Shown here in pieces: positions 8,083 through 16,510 of a stretch of DNA of 26,919 bases. The DNA is from CAYNEO01 sp964396245 (GTDB lineage Bacteria > Zixibacteria > MSB-5A5 > GN15 > FEB-12), in assembly GCA_964396245.1 (NCBI GenBank), contig CAYNEO010000045.1, forward strand, positions 1 through 26,919, given 5' to 3'. Position numbers and translations under genes: made by a program. The notes under the pieces are model-generated. The model searched no databases. It had not been told where the DNA came from and was given only the letters and a program-made list of their open reading frames with translations. How positions within the stretch are numbered: the first letter of the stretch is position 1; every line of letters begins with the position of its first letter.

Positions 8083-10284
8083 TCAGCCAACAACTTTGAG
8101 CTTGGCGAATTTGGCCATGATCTTCTTGACCCCGACCCCGGAAAACATGATCTCGAGCCGCAGAGAATCCCCGAATCCCTCCGACCGAACAATCTTGCCC
8201 CGCCCGAAAGTCGGGTGGATCACAATTCTGCCGGCGCGCATCACTTCGCTGTCCTCGTACTCGTAATGGACGCCGTCTTCGACAGGCTTTTTCTTTCTCG
8301 TTGAGCCGTGCGTGAATATCGGGAGTTGCGCTTCCTCGCCGGAGTCGTACCGGCGCCTAGTCCGGAGATCCTGCTTCTCTATCAACTCTTCCGGAATTTC
8401 CTTGATGAATCTTGATGGAAGAGACTCCACTTCGCCAAAACGGTAGCGGGCGGTTGCCGATGACAGGTACAGCCGACGACGGGCCCGTGTGGCGCCGACA
8501 TAGAACAGGCGGCGCTCTTCTTCCAGCTGAGCCGGGTCGGAAAGAGAATTGCCCAGCGGAAGGAGCCCTTCTTCCAGACCGGCAATGAAGACCGTATCGA
8601 ACTCAAGCCCTTTGGCCGAATGGATGGTCATCAGGGTCAATTTGTCTTCCACTTCACGATAGGAATCGATATCGGTGTACAGCGATATTTCGGCAAGGTA
8701 GTCGGTCAGGTGGGACTGAGTGTTTGCCCGGGCGAATTCAGCCGTGCCCTCGATAAATGCCTCGATGTTTTCAACCTTGGTCTGACCGGTCGCCGGATCC
8801 TCCGCCACCAGTTGCTGGAGCAGGCCGAGATCTTCAACCAGGTCCTGTGTCAAAAGATCGATAGGCTCGCTGTCCCGACGCTCGATAAACCGCTTAATGA
8901 GGTCAGTGAACGGCTTCAGGCGTTTTTCTTTCCCCGACAGCTCCGGGTAAGCTCCCGCCGAGGCCGCGATCTCGTAGTATGACGATGCATTCTCCCTGGC
9001 GAGAATAGCAATGGTTTCCAGTGTTTTGGCTCCAATGCCGCGCCTGGGATAGTTCACTATTCTCCCGAACGAGACATCGTCTTTGGGATTGGCGATCAGT
9101 TTCAGATAGGCCATCAGGTCCTTGATTTCCTTGCGCTGATAGAACGCTACACCGCCGATTATCTGGTACGGTAAATTCCGCCGGCGAAGTTGTTCTTCAA
9201 AGGCGCGCGACTGCGCGTTGGTGCGGTACAGGATAACCATATCATTCAGACCTATGTCAGGACGACGTGACTCGACAATGTCGATGACCCGCTGCGCCTC
9301 GTTCTCGGCCGAATCCACCAGGACGAGTACCAGCTTCTCGCCCCCCTCGGTATCGGACCAGAGCTCTTTGCCCTTGCGCATCTGGTTGTGGGCGATCACC
9401 GCCGAGGCGGCTTTCAGGATGATATTGGTCGAACGGTAGTTGCGCTCCAGCTTGACGACCTTCGCACCGGGGAAATCCTTTTCGAAATTCAGGATGTTGC
9501 TGATGTCGGCGCCGCGCCAGCCGTAAATGGACTGATCTTCATCGCCCACAACACAGATGTTTTTCTCCGGCCCGACGAGATAGCGCAATAACAGGTATTG
9601 CACGTGATTCGTATCCTGGTATTCGTCGACCAGAATATATTTGAATCGATTGCGGTAGCGCTGGCCTACCTCGTTGTTGTCTTTGAGCAGCCGTACGGTG
9701 TTGAACAATAAATCGTCGAAATCCATCCCGTTGCATTCGCGCAGGCGGCGCTGATAGAGCGTGTACAACTCAGCCGTCCGGGAATCGAAATAGCCGGCCG
9801 CCTGCTTCGCGTAGTCTTCGGCGCCCAACAATTTGTTCTTGGCGTCGGAAATCTTGCGTCGCTGCCCCTTCGGAGGAAACTGGCCGTCGGAAAAACCGAG
9901 TTCCTTGATACAGTTCTTTATAAGCGACAGTGAATCGGTTTCATCGAAAATGGTGAAATCACGGCTGTACCCGAGTGCTTCCGCCTCACGACGGAGAAAC
10001 CTTGCGCAAAACGAATGGAACGTGGAAACATTCATGTCGCGGATATCTCCGCCCAGCAGTTTCGCCACCCGCTCTTTCATCTCACCGGCGGCTTTGTTGG
10101 TGAATGTCACGGCAAGAATCTGGTACGGCTCGGCTTTTCGCTGAGTGAGAATATAGGCCAGCCGGTTAGTCAGCACTCTGGTCTTGCCGGAGCCGGCTCC
10201 GGCAATTACGAGCACCGGGCCTTCGGTTGCGGTAACCGCCTCGCGCTGCGGGTCGTTCAAATCTTTCAAGAGCCACTGTGTCAT
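8083..10284 (-). CDS. pcrA: Superfamily 1 DNA helicase PcrA/UvrD
   Basis: 3'-5' SF1A helicase used in nucleotide-excision and mismatch repair and in clearing protein-DNA roadblocks. 733 aa, normal length. Motifs in order: Q motif LNDPQREAV, Walker A AGAGSGKT (28-35), VDEYQDTN (219-226), GDEDQSIYGWRGAD, LERNYRST, TIHSAKGLEFDTVFIAG, VGATRARRRLYLS. The C-terminal tail ends with an HPTFGRGKIV segment, the conserved PcrA/UvrD RNA-polymerase/partner-binding Tudor-like element. The start at ATG 10284 matches the family N-terminus; longer frames would use a TTG at 10320. No Shine-Dalgarno is present (CCCCCCTG precedes the ATG), and a TATATT box lies 8 nt upstream, so the message may be leaderless. 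It is divergent from the epimerase gene. Confidence 0.97.
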   Translation of the reverse strand: MTQWLLKDLNDPQREAVTATEGPVLVIAGAGSGKTRVLTNRLAYILTQRKAEPYQILAVTFTNKAAGEMKERVAKLLGGDIRDMNVSTFHSFCARFLRREAEALGYSRDFTIFDETDSLSLIKNCIKELGFSDGQFPPKGQRRKISDAKNKLLGAEDYAKQAAGYFDSRTAELYTLYQRRLRECNGMDFDDLLFNTVRLLKDNNEVGQRYRNRFKYILVDEYQDTNHVQYLLLRYLVGPEKNICVVGDEDQSIYGWRGADISNILNFEKDFPGAKVVKLERNYRSTNIILKAASAVIAHNQMRKGKELWSDTEGGEKLVLVLVDSAENEAQRVIDIVESRRPDIGLNDMVILYRTNAQSRAFEEQLRRRNLPYQIIGGVAFYQRKEIKDLMAYLKLIANPKDDVSFGRIVNYPRRGIGAKTLETIAILARENASSYYEIAASAGAYPELSGKEKRLKPFTDLIKRFIERRDSEPIDLLTQDLVEDLGLLQQLVAEDPATGQTKVENIEAFIEGTAEFARANTQSHLTDYLAEISLYTDIDSYREVEDKLTLMTIHSAKGLEFDTVFIAGLEEGLLPLGNSLSDPAQLEEERRLFYVGATRARRRLYLSSATARYRFGEVESLPSRFIKEIPEELIEKQDLRTRRRYDSGEEAQLPIFTHGSTRKKKPVEDGVHYEYEDSEVMRAGRIVIHPTFGRGKIVRSEGFGDSLRLEIMFSGVGVKKIMAKFAKLKVVG

Positions 10285-10292
10285 CAGGGGGG

Positions 10293-10320
10293 AATATAGC
10301 CCAAGAAGCGAACAACGCAA
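10293..10320 (-). promoter_or_regulatory. Possible leaderless promoter of pcrA
   Basis: On the minus strand TTGCGT (10320-10315), 16 nt, TATATT (10298-10293), ending 8 nt before the pcrA ATG. The -10 match is good, the -35 weak. If used, transcription would start at or next to the start codon. Confidence 0.3.
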
Positions 10321-10423
10321 TCAGATTGTAGTTGCTAATCGCACGAACACCGCAACTTTGTGTGTAACGGTGCGTCTAGAAAGTCTGAGCGATAGACAAT
10401 TGAAGTGACGAGGTCTTGCCAGT

Positions 10424-11446
10424 ATGAACATTCTCATTATCGGCGGTACGAGATTTATCGGACCCTTTTTGGTCCGGCAACTGGTTGAATCGGGACACGA
10501 TGTTACCCTCTTTCATCGGGGTGAAACCGAAGCCCGGTTACCCGAAACCGTAGCTCACCTCCATGGTGACCGCTATCAGCTGCCTGATTATCAGAGCCAA
10601 TTCAATGATATCAAACCGGATATCGTTATCGACATGATGATTCGTTTTGGATGGCAGGCCAAAGACTTGATGAAGGTCTTTTCCGGCCTTGCGCGACGAG
10701 TCGTGATGATCAGCAGCGCCGATGTGTACCGCAACATGGGAATTCTGCGAGGCTCCGAGACCGGAGAAATCTATCCTGATCGTATGAGCGAGGACGCTCC
10801 TCTCAGGGACAAGCTGTACCCGTATCGCTCCGAAGCAAAGAGCCCCGATGAATGGATGTACGAGTACGACAAGATCCCGGCTGAACAGGAAGTGCTCTCA
10901 GATCCGAAACTGCCCGGGACGGTGCTTCGCCTGCCGATGGTCTATGGTCCCGGCGATCCGCAGCACCGGTTATTCGATTACCTCAAGCGAATGCGCGACA
11001 GCCGCCCGGCAATCCTGCTTGACCGCGAGCACATGAGGGCTCGTTGGATTCGCGGGTATGTCGAGAATGTCGCCGCAGCTATAGTGCTTTCGGCAACCGA
11101 CGATCGGGCGGCCGGAAAGATATACAATGTCGGTGAGCCGGAGGCGCTTACTGAAGATACCTGGGTGCGCGCCATTGGCGACACGGTGGGCTGGACCGGC
11201 GAGATAATCGGCCTTCCTCACGGCGAGTTGCCAAAACATCTGCAGACAAGTTACAATTTCAAGGCTCACCTGGATGTTGACACGAGTCGGCTGCGGAGCG
11301 AACTCGGTTACACCGAACCGATCACGCACGAGGAAGCGCTGGACCGAACCGTATCGTGGGAAATGGTCAACCCGCCGTCTGTTATTAAGCATGAAGATTT
11401 CAACTATGCCGCTGAAGATTCGGTTCTCAGCTCCTTTAAGCGGTAA
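10424..11446 (+). CDS. NAD-dependent epimerase/dehydratase family protein (extended SDR)
   Basis: 340-aa extended short-chain dehydrogenase/reductase. The Rossmann N-terminus MNILIIGGTRFIG carries the GxxGxxG-type NAD(P) motif, strand 5 ends in MISSADVY (active-site Ser region), the catalytic pair is YEYDK (Y-x3-K), then RLPMVYGPGDPQHRLF and YNVGEPEALTEDTW typical of sugar-nucleotide epimerases and the CSP41-like group. The substrate cannot be read from the sequence. A GAGG lies about 11 nt before the ATG. It is divergent from pcrA (139 nt between starts) and is followed after 89 nt by the DUF4184 gene on the same strand, so the two may be cotranscribed. No secretion signal. Confidence 0.88.
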   Translation: MNILIIGGTRFIGPFLVRQLVESGHDVTLFHRGETEARLPETVAHLHGDRYQLPDYQSQFNDIKPDIVIDMMIRFGWQAKDLMKVFSGLARRVVMISSADVYRNMGILRGSETGEIYPDRMSEDAPLRDKLYPYRSEAKSPDEWMYEYDKIPAEQEVLSDPKLPGTVLRLPMVYGPGDPQHRLFDYLKRMRDSRPAILLDREHMRARWIRGYVENVAAAIVLSATDDRAAGKIYNVGEPEALTEDTWVRAIGDTVGWTGEIIGLPHGELPKHLQTSYNFKAHLDVDTSRLRSELGYTEPITHEEALDRTVSWEMVNPPSVIKHEDFNYAAEDSVLSSFKR

Positions 11447-11535
11447 TAGCATCCGGTCAAGTGCAACGCCGTAAGCCCCCTTCCAGTACCGAAGCTTCTT
11501 CCGAACAAATGCCCGGACAGCGGTTATAAGAAGCA

Positions 11536-12384
11536 ATGCCCTTTACTACTTCACATCCGGCCCTGATTCTGCCGCTGAAAAAACTCGGTCCCCGCTGGTT
11601 CTCGCTGACCGGCCTGATGGCCGGAGCCATGGCGCCGGATTTACTGTATTTCGTGATGGGCATTACTACGTTCCGGGGATTCGGCCATTCGTGGTGGGGA
11701 ATGTTTGCTATCGATCTACCCGCGGCTATTCTGTTTTCGTTCGTCTTTCACCGATGGTTCAAGTATCACGTCATTATCAATCTGCCCGCGCCTTTCGACC
11801 GTCGGTTATCGGGACTGGCTGAGAGTGAATTCAAGGTAATCGGTATTCGATCGTGGCTGGCATTTGTCGTATCGATTCTTGTCGGCATACTGAGTCATTT
11901 CTTCTGGGACTCATTCACTCACAACGCGGGCGAGATGGTCCGGCTCATCCCGTGGCTGGGCGGCACATCGACTCTATTTGGCGTGACCATGCACCGGTTC
12001 GAGTTTGCGCAGTTTCTCAGTTCGGTTCTGGGCGGGCTCGTCATGCTCCTTTTCTTTCTTAAATCCGAGCTCATCCCGCATCCCACTCTTCAGCAATCGA
12101 TACGCAGCCACAAAGACAAACTGCTGTTCTGGATTGGCGGAGGAGTAGCCGCCGCGCTGTTCGCGACGGCCATGGTCTGGTTCTACGATATGATCTTTGA
12201 CTGGCGAATCGGACTGCACCACGATATCCGACCTGTATTCTTTACCGGCGGGCTGGCGTCATGGGCAGGATTCGTTTACGCTGTCTGTGGATACACGCTT
12301 CTGAAGAAACACCTGGCTCATCGGCGGGCAGTTGCCGCCGTGCCGGTACCGTCTGACGAAACACAAGACAGACTCTCGTCCTGA
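11536..12384 (+). CDS. DUF4184 family integral membrane protein
   Basis: 282-aa membrane protein opening with MPFTTSHPALILPL, the hallmark start of DUF4184, whose function is unknown. About six hydrophobic helices are seen (near 22-42, 50-72, 108-128, 155-178, 195-220, 235-258). A histidine motif HFFWDSFTH (H-x3-D-x3-H) follows the third helix, reminiscent of the metal-dependent hydrolase-like YdjM/DUF457 membrane proteins; this link is inference. The C-terminal 25 residues are polar. The ribosome site is poor (AAGAAG). It probably shares a transcript with the upstream epimerase and is convergent with the I42 inhibitor gene 57 nt away. Confidence 0.85.
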   Translation: MPFTTSHPALILPLKKLGPRWFSLTGLMAGAMAPDLLYFVMGITTFRGFGHSWWGMFAIDLPAAILFSFVFHRWFKYHVIINLPAPFDRRLSGLAESEFKVIGIRSWLAFVVSILVGILSHFFWDSFTHNAGEMVRLIPWLGGTSTLFGVTMHRFEFAQFLSSVLGGLVMLLFFLKSELIPHPTLQQSIRSHKDKLLFWIGGGVAAALFATAMVWFYDMIFDWRIGLHHDIRPVFFTGGLASWAGFVYAVCGYTLLKKHLAHRRAVAAVPVPSDETQDRLSS

Positions 12385-12441
12385 TTCTGCCTCGTCGGAG
12401 CGAGCACTATCCCTCGGCCCTGAAGATACGGCGGCAGCCTG

Positions 12442-12861
12442 TTACGGATACGGCGCCACGCAGACAACCTCGACCTCGAAGACCGCCGTCCATGCCGTAT
12501 CGGTTGGAACCGAAGGTCCAATGTAGGCCAGGCTGATTGCCGTGGCACCAGGGTCCACTGCACGGAACTCCCACTGCTGGTGACCACCTACCCCCTGCTT
12601 GCCCTCCGGGTTCGGTAAAGGGATATACCACTCGCCGACCAGTTCCAGATAAGACGAATCAATCGGCTCGGTGAAGACCCAGTGGTAACCGGTGGTCGGA
12701 TTAGCAACCTGTGTGATAATGAAGGTCGAACCGCACAGCGCCTCAATCGGTTCATCGGGGTTGGTGTAGCCGAAGATATTGACTTCATCCGTGCTGCATG
12801 ACGCGAGCGCAGCAAGGATAACTGCCGCAATCGCCAGCGAAAGAACGCTCGATTTGCCCAT
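12442..12861 (-). CDS. Chagasin-like (I42) cysteine-protease inhibitor, lipoprotein
   Basis: 139-aa lipoprotein: signal peptide with lipobox LASC (Cys22), then one chagasin/I42 domain. The two best-conserved inhibitor loops are visible: NPTTGYHW (the NPTTG loop that inserts into the protease active site) and GVGGHQQWEFRA (the GxGG loop); the third loop, usually RPW, is less clear (IGPSVPTDTAW). Chagasin-family proteins inhibit papain-like cysteine proteases; in bacteria the target is mostly unknown. AGGGTGG precedes the ATG closely. No cysteine protease gene is in this window. It is next to and downstream of a beta-propeller lipoprotein on the same strand (92-nt gap). Confidence 0.85.
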   Translation of the reverse strand: MGKSSVLSLAIAAVILAALASCSTDEVNIFGYTNPDEPIEALCGSTFIITQVANPTTGYHWVFTEPIDSSYLELVGEWYIPLPNPEGKQGVGGHQQWEFRAVDPGATAISLAYIGPSVPTDTAWTAVFEVEVVCVAPYP

Positions 12862-12953
12862 ATACCCACCCTATCGCTAGACGTATTCTATGCTAGCAGG
12901 CTATAGTATCGACGTTCCGGATGCAACTTAGTTTATTGATTATCCTGCCACAC

Positions 12954-13922
12954 TCACTCGGGACTGAAGCGAAAGATCGTGCCGTGGTCCCCCACCACGT
13001 ATCCTTCAGTGGGGGAAGCACACCAGACGGCATTCAGGCTCGTTCGAATGCTATAGTAGGTCAGGTCCCAATTCTGACCGTCGTAACTTATGATCTCCCC
13101 GTCATCACCGACAATAAAGACATCCCCGGCGGAAGTTCCGCCTACAGCCGTGAAGTCGTCTGTTGTCAGTCTCGGCATAGTCTGCCATGCCACGCCGTCA
13201 TAATGCAATATCCCTCCGAGTCGTCCGACAACCCAAATATCCATTATCGATCTGCCCCAGATACTGGTCAGATCCCGATACGGAGTGATCTCCTTGAGGG
13301 TCCAAATATTACCGTCAAAGTAATGGACCAATGCCCCTCCGCCCAGAACCATCACGCTGGTAACCAGTTTGTCGATAGCAGGATGCACGATATCAGTTGA
13401 CCCGTATATCGCAGTCATTTTTGTCTCGTCGGCAATTACGGTATCCCATTCTGTAACGTTGAAGTGCAGCGTAACACCCGAACCCGCTACATATACGTCA
13501 CTTGTCGAGAATCCCCAGACGTCATAGAACGCGTTGCTTCCGCCCGACATTTCTTCAGTGAAGGAAGTACCGTCAAAGTGAAGTAGCGTCCCGTTGTCGC
13601 CGGTGATATAGATATTGCTATCGGCCGTGCCCCATATCGCATTCAGGTCTGTTGTTGTTCCGCTGGCCAACTGATGCCAAACGGCGCCATCATACTCGAG
13701 CACGACACCACTGTCACCCACCGCATAGGCATGACCGGAGCCGGATGCCCAGACATCCTGAAGGTTAGCGCTGGTTCCGGAATTCTGTTGGACCCATGAA
13801 CGCGCCGGAAGATTCGGATTCGTGCCTGCATTCTCGTTGTCTTCGTCACATGCGACCAGAAGCAGGCTACACAGGATAGCGATGATTGCACAAAATTGAA
13901 AAGAGTGTTTCCCTCTCAGCAT
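12954..13922 (-). CDS. Beta-propeller lipoprotein with seven VWG/YDG repeats
   Basis: 322-aa lipoprotein with signal peptide and lipobox LVAC (Cys25), an Asp/Glu/Asn-rich linker, then about seven repeats of roughly 39-41 residues. Each begins like LxxVWG (LQDVWAS, LNAIWGT, FYDVWGF, MTAIYGS, LTSIWGR, FTAVGGT, LNAVWCA), continues with a DVYVVGDxGxLLHYDG core and ends near W. The pattern predicts a seven-bladed propeller resembling Ycf48/BNR-type sequences. No catalytic residues are recognisable; a binding or scaffold role at the cell envelope is inferred. GAGGAG lies just before the ATG, and a strong promoter (TTGACC-17-TATATT) lies about 90 nt upstream. It may be cotranscribed with the I42 inhibitor. 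Confidence 0.85.
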   Translation of the reverse strand: MLRGKHSFQFCAIIAILCSLLLVACDEDNENAGTNPNLPARSWVQQNSGTSANLQDVWASGSGHAYAVGDSGVVLEYDGAVWHQLASGTTTDLNAIWGTADSNIYITGDNGTLLHFDGTSFTEEMSGGSNAFYDVWGFSTSDVYVAGSGVTLHFNVTEWDTVIADETKMTAIYGSTDIVHPAIDKLVTSVMVLGGGALVHYFDGNIWTLKEITPYRDLTSIWGRSIMDIWVVGRLGGILHYDGVAWQTMPRLTTDDFTAVGGTSAGDVFIVGDDGEIISYDGQNWDLTYYSIRTSLNAVWCASPTEGYVVGDHGTIFRFSPE

Positions 13923-14012
13923 TCAGAGATCTCCTCTCCCGCTTTTTTAAGTGACACCAGACAGAGGTAAAACTAATCTGGCTGTACGTTCCTCGGTCAC
14001 AAATGTGTCTTA

Positions 14013-14041
14013 AATATATACGAGCGGTTGAATTCGGTCAA
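14013..14041 (-). promoter_or_regulatory. Promoter of the beta-propeller lipoprotein
   Basis: On the minus strand TTGACC (14041-14036), 17-nt spacer, TATATT (14018-14013); 5/6 at both boxes with optimal spacing. The predicted leader is about 85 nt. Confidence 0.6.
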
Positions 14042-14094
14042 GGGATACCAACCGCGTTAAGGCGCAAACATGCGGCGTATCTGTTTTTTCTTCT

Positions 14095-14122
14095 TTCCAA
14101 CGGAGAGCGGTTTGTGTATATT
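14095..14122 (+). promoter_or_regulatory. Possible promoter of the outer-membrane barrel/lipoprotein pair
   Basis: TTCCAA (14095-14100), 16 nt, TATATT (14117-14122). The -10 is good, the -35 is 3/6. The element is about 80 nt before the barrel gene. The same -10 region also fits the Bacteroidetes pattern TAnnTTTG (TATATTTG), but no matching upstream element is seen. Confidence 0.3.
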
Positions 14123-14204
14123 TGCACCGTGTGTGGGGGCGATGTTCGGGTTTCTTCGACTCATCTCGCCCGAGGGAAAGAAAAATAAAGCGGGAGAGGA
14201 AGCT

Positions 14205-14942
14205 ATGCGGTCACGCATTTATCTCCTCGGTATCTCATTCTCAGCTATTGTTCTCTTGTTCGGCAATGTCGTCGCCCAGGACCGGATTGGCGCCAAAGTC
14301 GGGCTGAATCTTGACTATGTCGACGGCGATCATGCGTTGACCGATACACGAGATCCCGGCATCGGCCTTTTGTTCGGCATCACCTTCAAGATCCCGGTAA
14401 ATAAGAACTTCACTTTTCAGCCGGAGTTGCTGCTGACTGAGAAGGGTCTGAACCGAAGTTACATCTATCCTTTGAATGCCTTCTTTACTGGCACTATGGA
14501 GATTTCGGAGCATGCGAGGATATGGTATTTGGAGGTCCCCTTGATTGCCAAATTCCCTTTTCCGATGAAGGGCAGCTGGCAGCCGGCTGTCTATGCGGGA
14601 TCGTCGGTCGCACTGCGTCTGTTTACCAGTGCTGATGGCTCCTACTCGACCACGCCTGCCGGAACACTGGTCGAAGGATCATTCGACGCTCCCATCTCGA
14701 ATGCGGAGTGGTTCGATTATGCCATTCTGGCCGGGTGGGACGTGACTTTTCCGTTAATGGGACGGCAGGTCACGCCGGATCTCAGATATACTCTGGGTCT
14801 CACCGATGTGTTCAAGGAGGCAAATATCAGCGACGCATTCGCCGAAGGAGAGGAGCCGGTAGCCAATTACGTTACGGGCGAGACCGACAGCGTCAAGAAT
14901 TCCGTTTTCAGCTTTACCCTGGGCATGCCACTTCCACTCTAA
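14205..14942 (+). CDS. Outer-membrane beta-barrel protein (PorT/OmpA-barrel-like)
   Basis: 245-aa exported protein with a signal peptide (MRSRIYLLGISFSAIVLLFGNVVAQ, cut after AQ). The mature part alternates in the manner of an eight-strand barrel and follows the pattern of the outer-membrane beta-barrel family: IGAKVGLNLDYV, GIGLLFGITFKIPV, FTFQPELLLTEKG, WYLEVPLIAKFPFP, PAVYAGSSVALRLF, DLRYTLGLTDVF and the closing SVFSFTLGMPLPL. The ATG at 14205 is chosen because GGGAGAGGA lies directly upstream and a proper signal peptide follows; the open frame extends back to 14070 without those marks. The next gene's ribosome site overlaps the TAA, so it is cotranscribed with the lipoprotein. Function is probably envelope structure or adhesion; this is inference. 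Confidence 0.85.
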   Translation: MRSRIYLLGISFSAIVLLFGNVVAQDRIGAKVGLNLDYVDGDHALTDTRDPGIGLLFGITFKIPVNKNFTFQPELLLTEKGLNRSYIYPLNAFFTGTMEISEHARIWYLEVPLIAKFPFPMKGSWQPAVYAGSSVALRLFTSADGSYSTTPAGTLVEGSFDAPISNAEWFDYAILAGWDVTFPLMGRQVTPDLRYTLGLTDVFKEANISDAFAEGEEPVANYVTGETDSVKNSVFSFTLGMPLPL

Positions 14943-14955
14943 GGAGCGCAATGAA

Positions 14956-15651
14956 ATGAGACGCCAGGTATTATTGCTCATATGTCTAATATTGGGAGCA
15001 GCTTCATTCTCCGGTTGCGCTACCAAATACCGGATGACAGGTAACGAGCTCATGCAGCCGCAACACCAAAGTCACAAAATTAAGAAAGCCGTCCAACCGA
15101 CCCGAATATCGTCCGTCATTCTCAAACCGAAAGAGTCGGAGGTCAGGACCGATACTGTCGATGGTGTCATTCGCTGGACCGAGATACCGGCTACTGAACC
15201 CGAGACGATTGAATTCGGCCAAGACGGCGCGACGGTCGATACTGCGGCAGGTATCGTATCGGGCACAGACATAACCGGCGAACATATGGATTTCCCGTTG
15301 TCACAGGTGCAGTATATGCGGATTACTCGGTCAGATTCGCTCAGGTTCTATGTCACGCCGGAAAGCTATCTCACAAATACACACAGGGCGGCCAACGTAA
15401 AGCTCGCGGATATTAAAAGAGGTGAATTCTACGAGTGGGATGTCGTGAGATTCAAGGGAGGTGGTATCGTTGACACGGACCAACGATCTCTGGCCGGCAA
15501 TTCAGAAACCGGGAAACCTGTAGAACTCAACCTGCCAGATGTTGCGCTGGCTGAGTATAGCGTATCACGACCCTACAAGACCTTGAGGATTTTCGTCAGC
15601 TTGGGGGTCATGGCCGCATTCGGACTCGGTATCTCGACTTCTACCAAATGA
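14956..15651 (+). CDS. Lipoprotein of unknown function, coupled to the barrel gene
   Basis: 231-aa lipoprotein: signal peptide with lipobox FSGC (Cys21). The middle holds two short beta-rich stretches of the form GxIRWTEIPATEPETIEF and GTDITGEHMDFPLSQVQYMRITRSD, similar to the small SH3-like units seen in many hypothetical proteins of the FCB group. The C-terminal 20 residues are hydrophobic and glycine-rich (FVSLGVMAAFGLG), perhaps a membrane segment. AAGGAG (14941-14946) overlaps the stop of the barrel gene and lies 9 nt before this ATG; an ATG at 14951 stops at once. The close spacing suggests the two products work together at the outer membrane. The family is not named with confidence. 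Confidence 0.8.
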   Translation: MRRQVLLLICLILGAASFSGCATKYRMTGNELMQPQHQSHKIKKAVQPTRISSVILKPKESEVRTDTVDGVIRWTEIPATEPETIEFGQDGATVDTAAGIVSGTDITGEHMDFPLSQVQYMRITRSDSLRFYVTPESYLTNTHRAANVKLADIKRGEFYEWDVVRFKGGGIVDTDQRSLAGNSETGKPVELNLPDVALAEYSVSRPYKTLRIFVSLGVMAAFGLGISTSTK

Positions 15652-15682
15652 GCATCTTAAGACAATAGCGGGAAGAATGGGC

Positions 15683-16474
15683 TCAGGCGAGCTCACACCT
15701 TAACACGGTCACCGCCTGACCACCGAGAACCACGCGGTCACCGTCGACTTTCACACGCACCACGCCGCCCCGCGCGGATGCCTGGTATGCTCTGAAACTG
15801 TCTTTCCCCAGTTTGTTCATCCAGTAAGGTCCGAGCACACAGTGCGCCGCACCGGTCACCGGGTCCTCATTTATTCCCATCTGGGGGGCGAAAAAGCGTG
15901 AGACGAAATCAAAACCCTCGGTCGATGCCCTGCTCGTGACAATCGCACTCCCGGGTTCCTGTGCCAGAAGGCCGGCAAAGTCCGGTTTCAGGTTCCGCAC
16001 GATCTCCTCGGACGGAACCTCCACCAGATATTTCACGCTCGTCTTACCGACATACAGCGCTTCCTCGATACCTAACGCCTCTAGCAGACCCTCTGGCGGC
16101 TCAATCGCAGTGGGAGGCGAGGCAGGGAAGTTCAGTTCAATCAGATCACCGTTTTTGTCAGCGGTCAACAGGCCGCTCTTCGTCGAAAAGCGGGCCTGCT
16201 GATCTTCGGAAAGGTAATCCTCACTCCAGAGAATATGAGCCGTGGCGAGTGTAGCGTGACCGCACAGGTCTACCTCAACTGCGGGTGTAAACCATCGAAG
16301 ATGATACCCATCCTCTACCGGGTACAGGAAAGCCGTCTCGGAGAGATTCATCTCCATCGCGACTTTCTGCATCCACGCCTCATCGGCAGGACCGTCCATC
16401 ACGCACACACCGGCCGGATTCCCGGCAAACGGCTTGTCCGTGAAGGAATCCACCTGGAATATTCTCCGGCTCAT
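15683..16474 (-). CDS. PhzF family isomerase-like protein
   Basis: 263-aa protein of the PhzF/diaminopimelate-epimerase-like fold. Motifs: FTDKPFAGNPAGV at the start, the catalytic glutamate in NLSETAFL (E45 region), LCGHATLATAH, and GINEDPVTGAAHC near residue 210. All residues expected for an active PhzF-type isomerase are present. PhzF acts in phenazine synthesis, but most genomic copies are of unknown substrate, and no other phenazine gene is here. Cytoplasmic, no signal. GAGG lies 8 nt before the ATG; it starts 36 nt after the DUF5916 gene stop on the same strand, so it is probably the last gene of that transcript. It converges on the lipoprotein gene 31 nt away. Confidence 0.92.
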   Translation of the reverse strand: MSRRIFQVDSFTDKPFAGNPAGVCVMDGPADEAWMQKVAMEMNLSETAFLYPVEDGYHLRWFTPAVEVDLCGHATLATAHILWSEDYLSEDQQARFSTKSGLLTADKNGDLIELNFPASPPTAIEPPEGLLEALGIEEALYVGKTSVKYLVEVPSEEIVRNLKPDFAGLLAQEPGSAIVTSRASTEGFDFVSRFFAPQMGINEDPVTGAAHCVLGPYWMNKLGKDSFRAYQASARGGVVRVKVDGDRVVLGGQAVTVLRCELA

Positions 16475-16510
16475 CTGATCGCCTCATTTGCAGGATGATT
16501 CACGCGTTCC

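Noticed and set aside
14003..14188. 61-aa open frame upstream of the barrel gene
   Set aside because: No ribosome site, and it lies across the divergent promoter region; the barrel start at 14205 explains the region.
14070..14204. N-terminal extension of the barrel protein
   Set aside because: The signal peptide and strong ribosome site fit the start at 14205.
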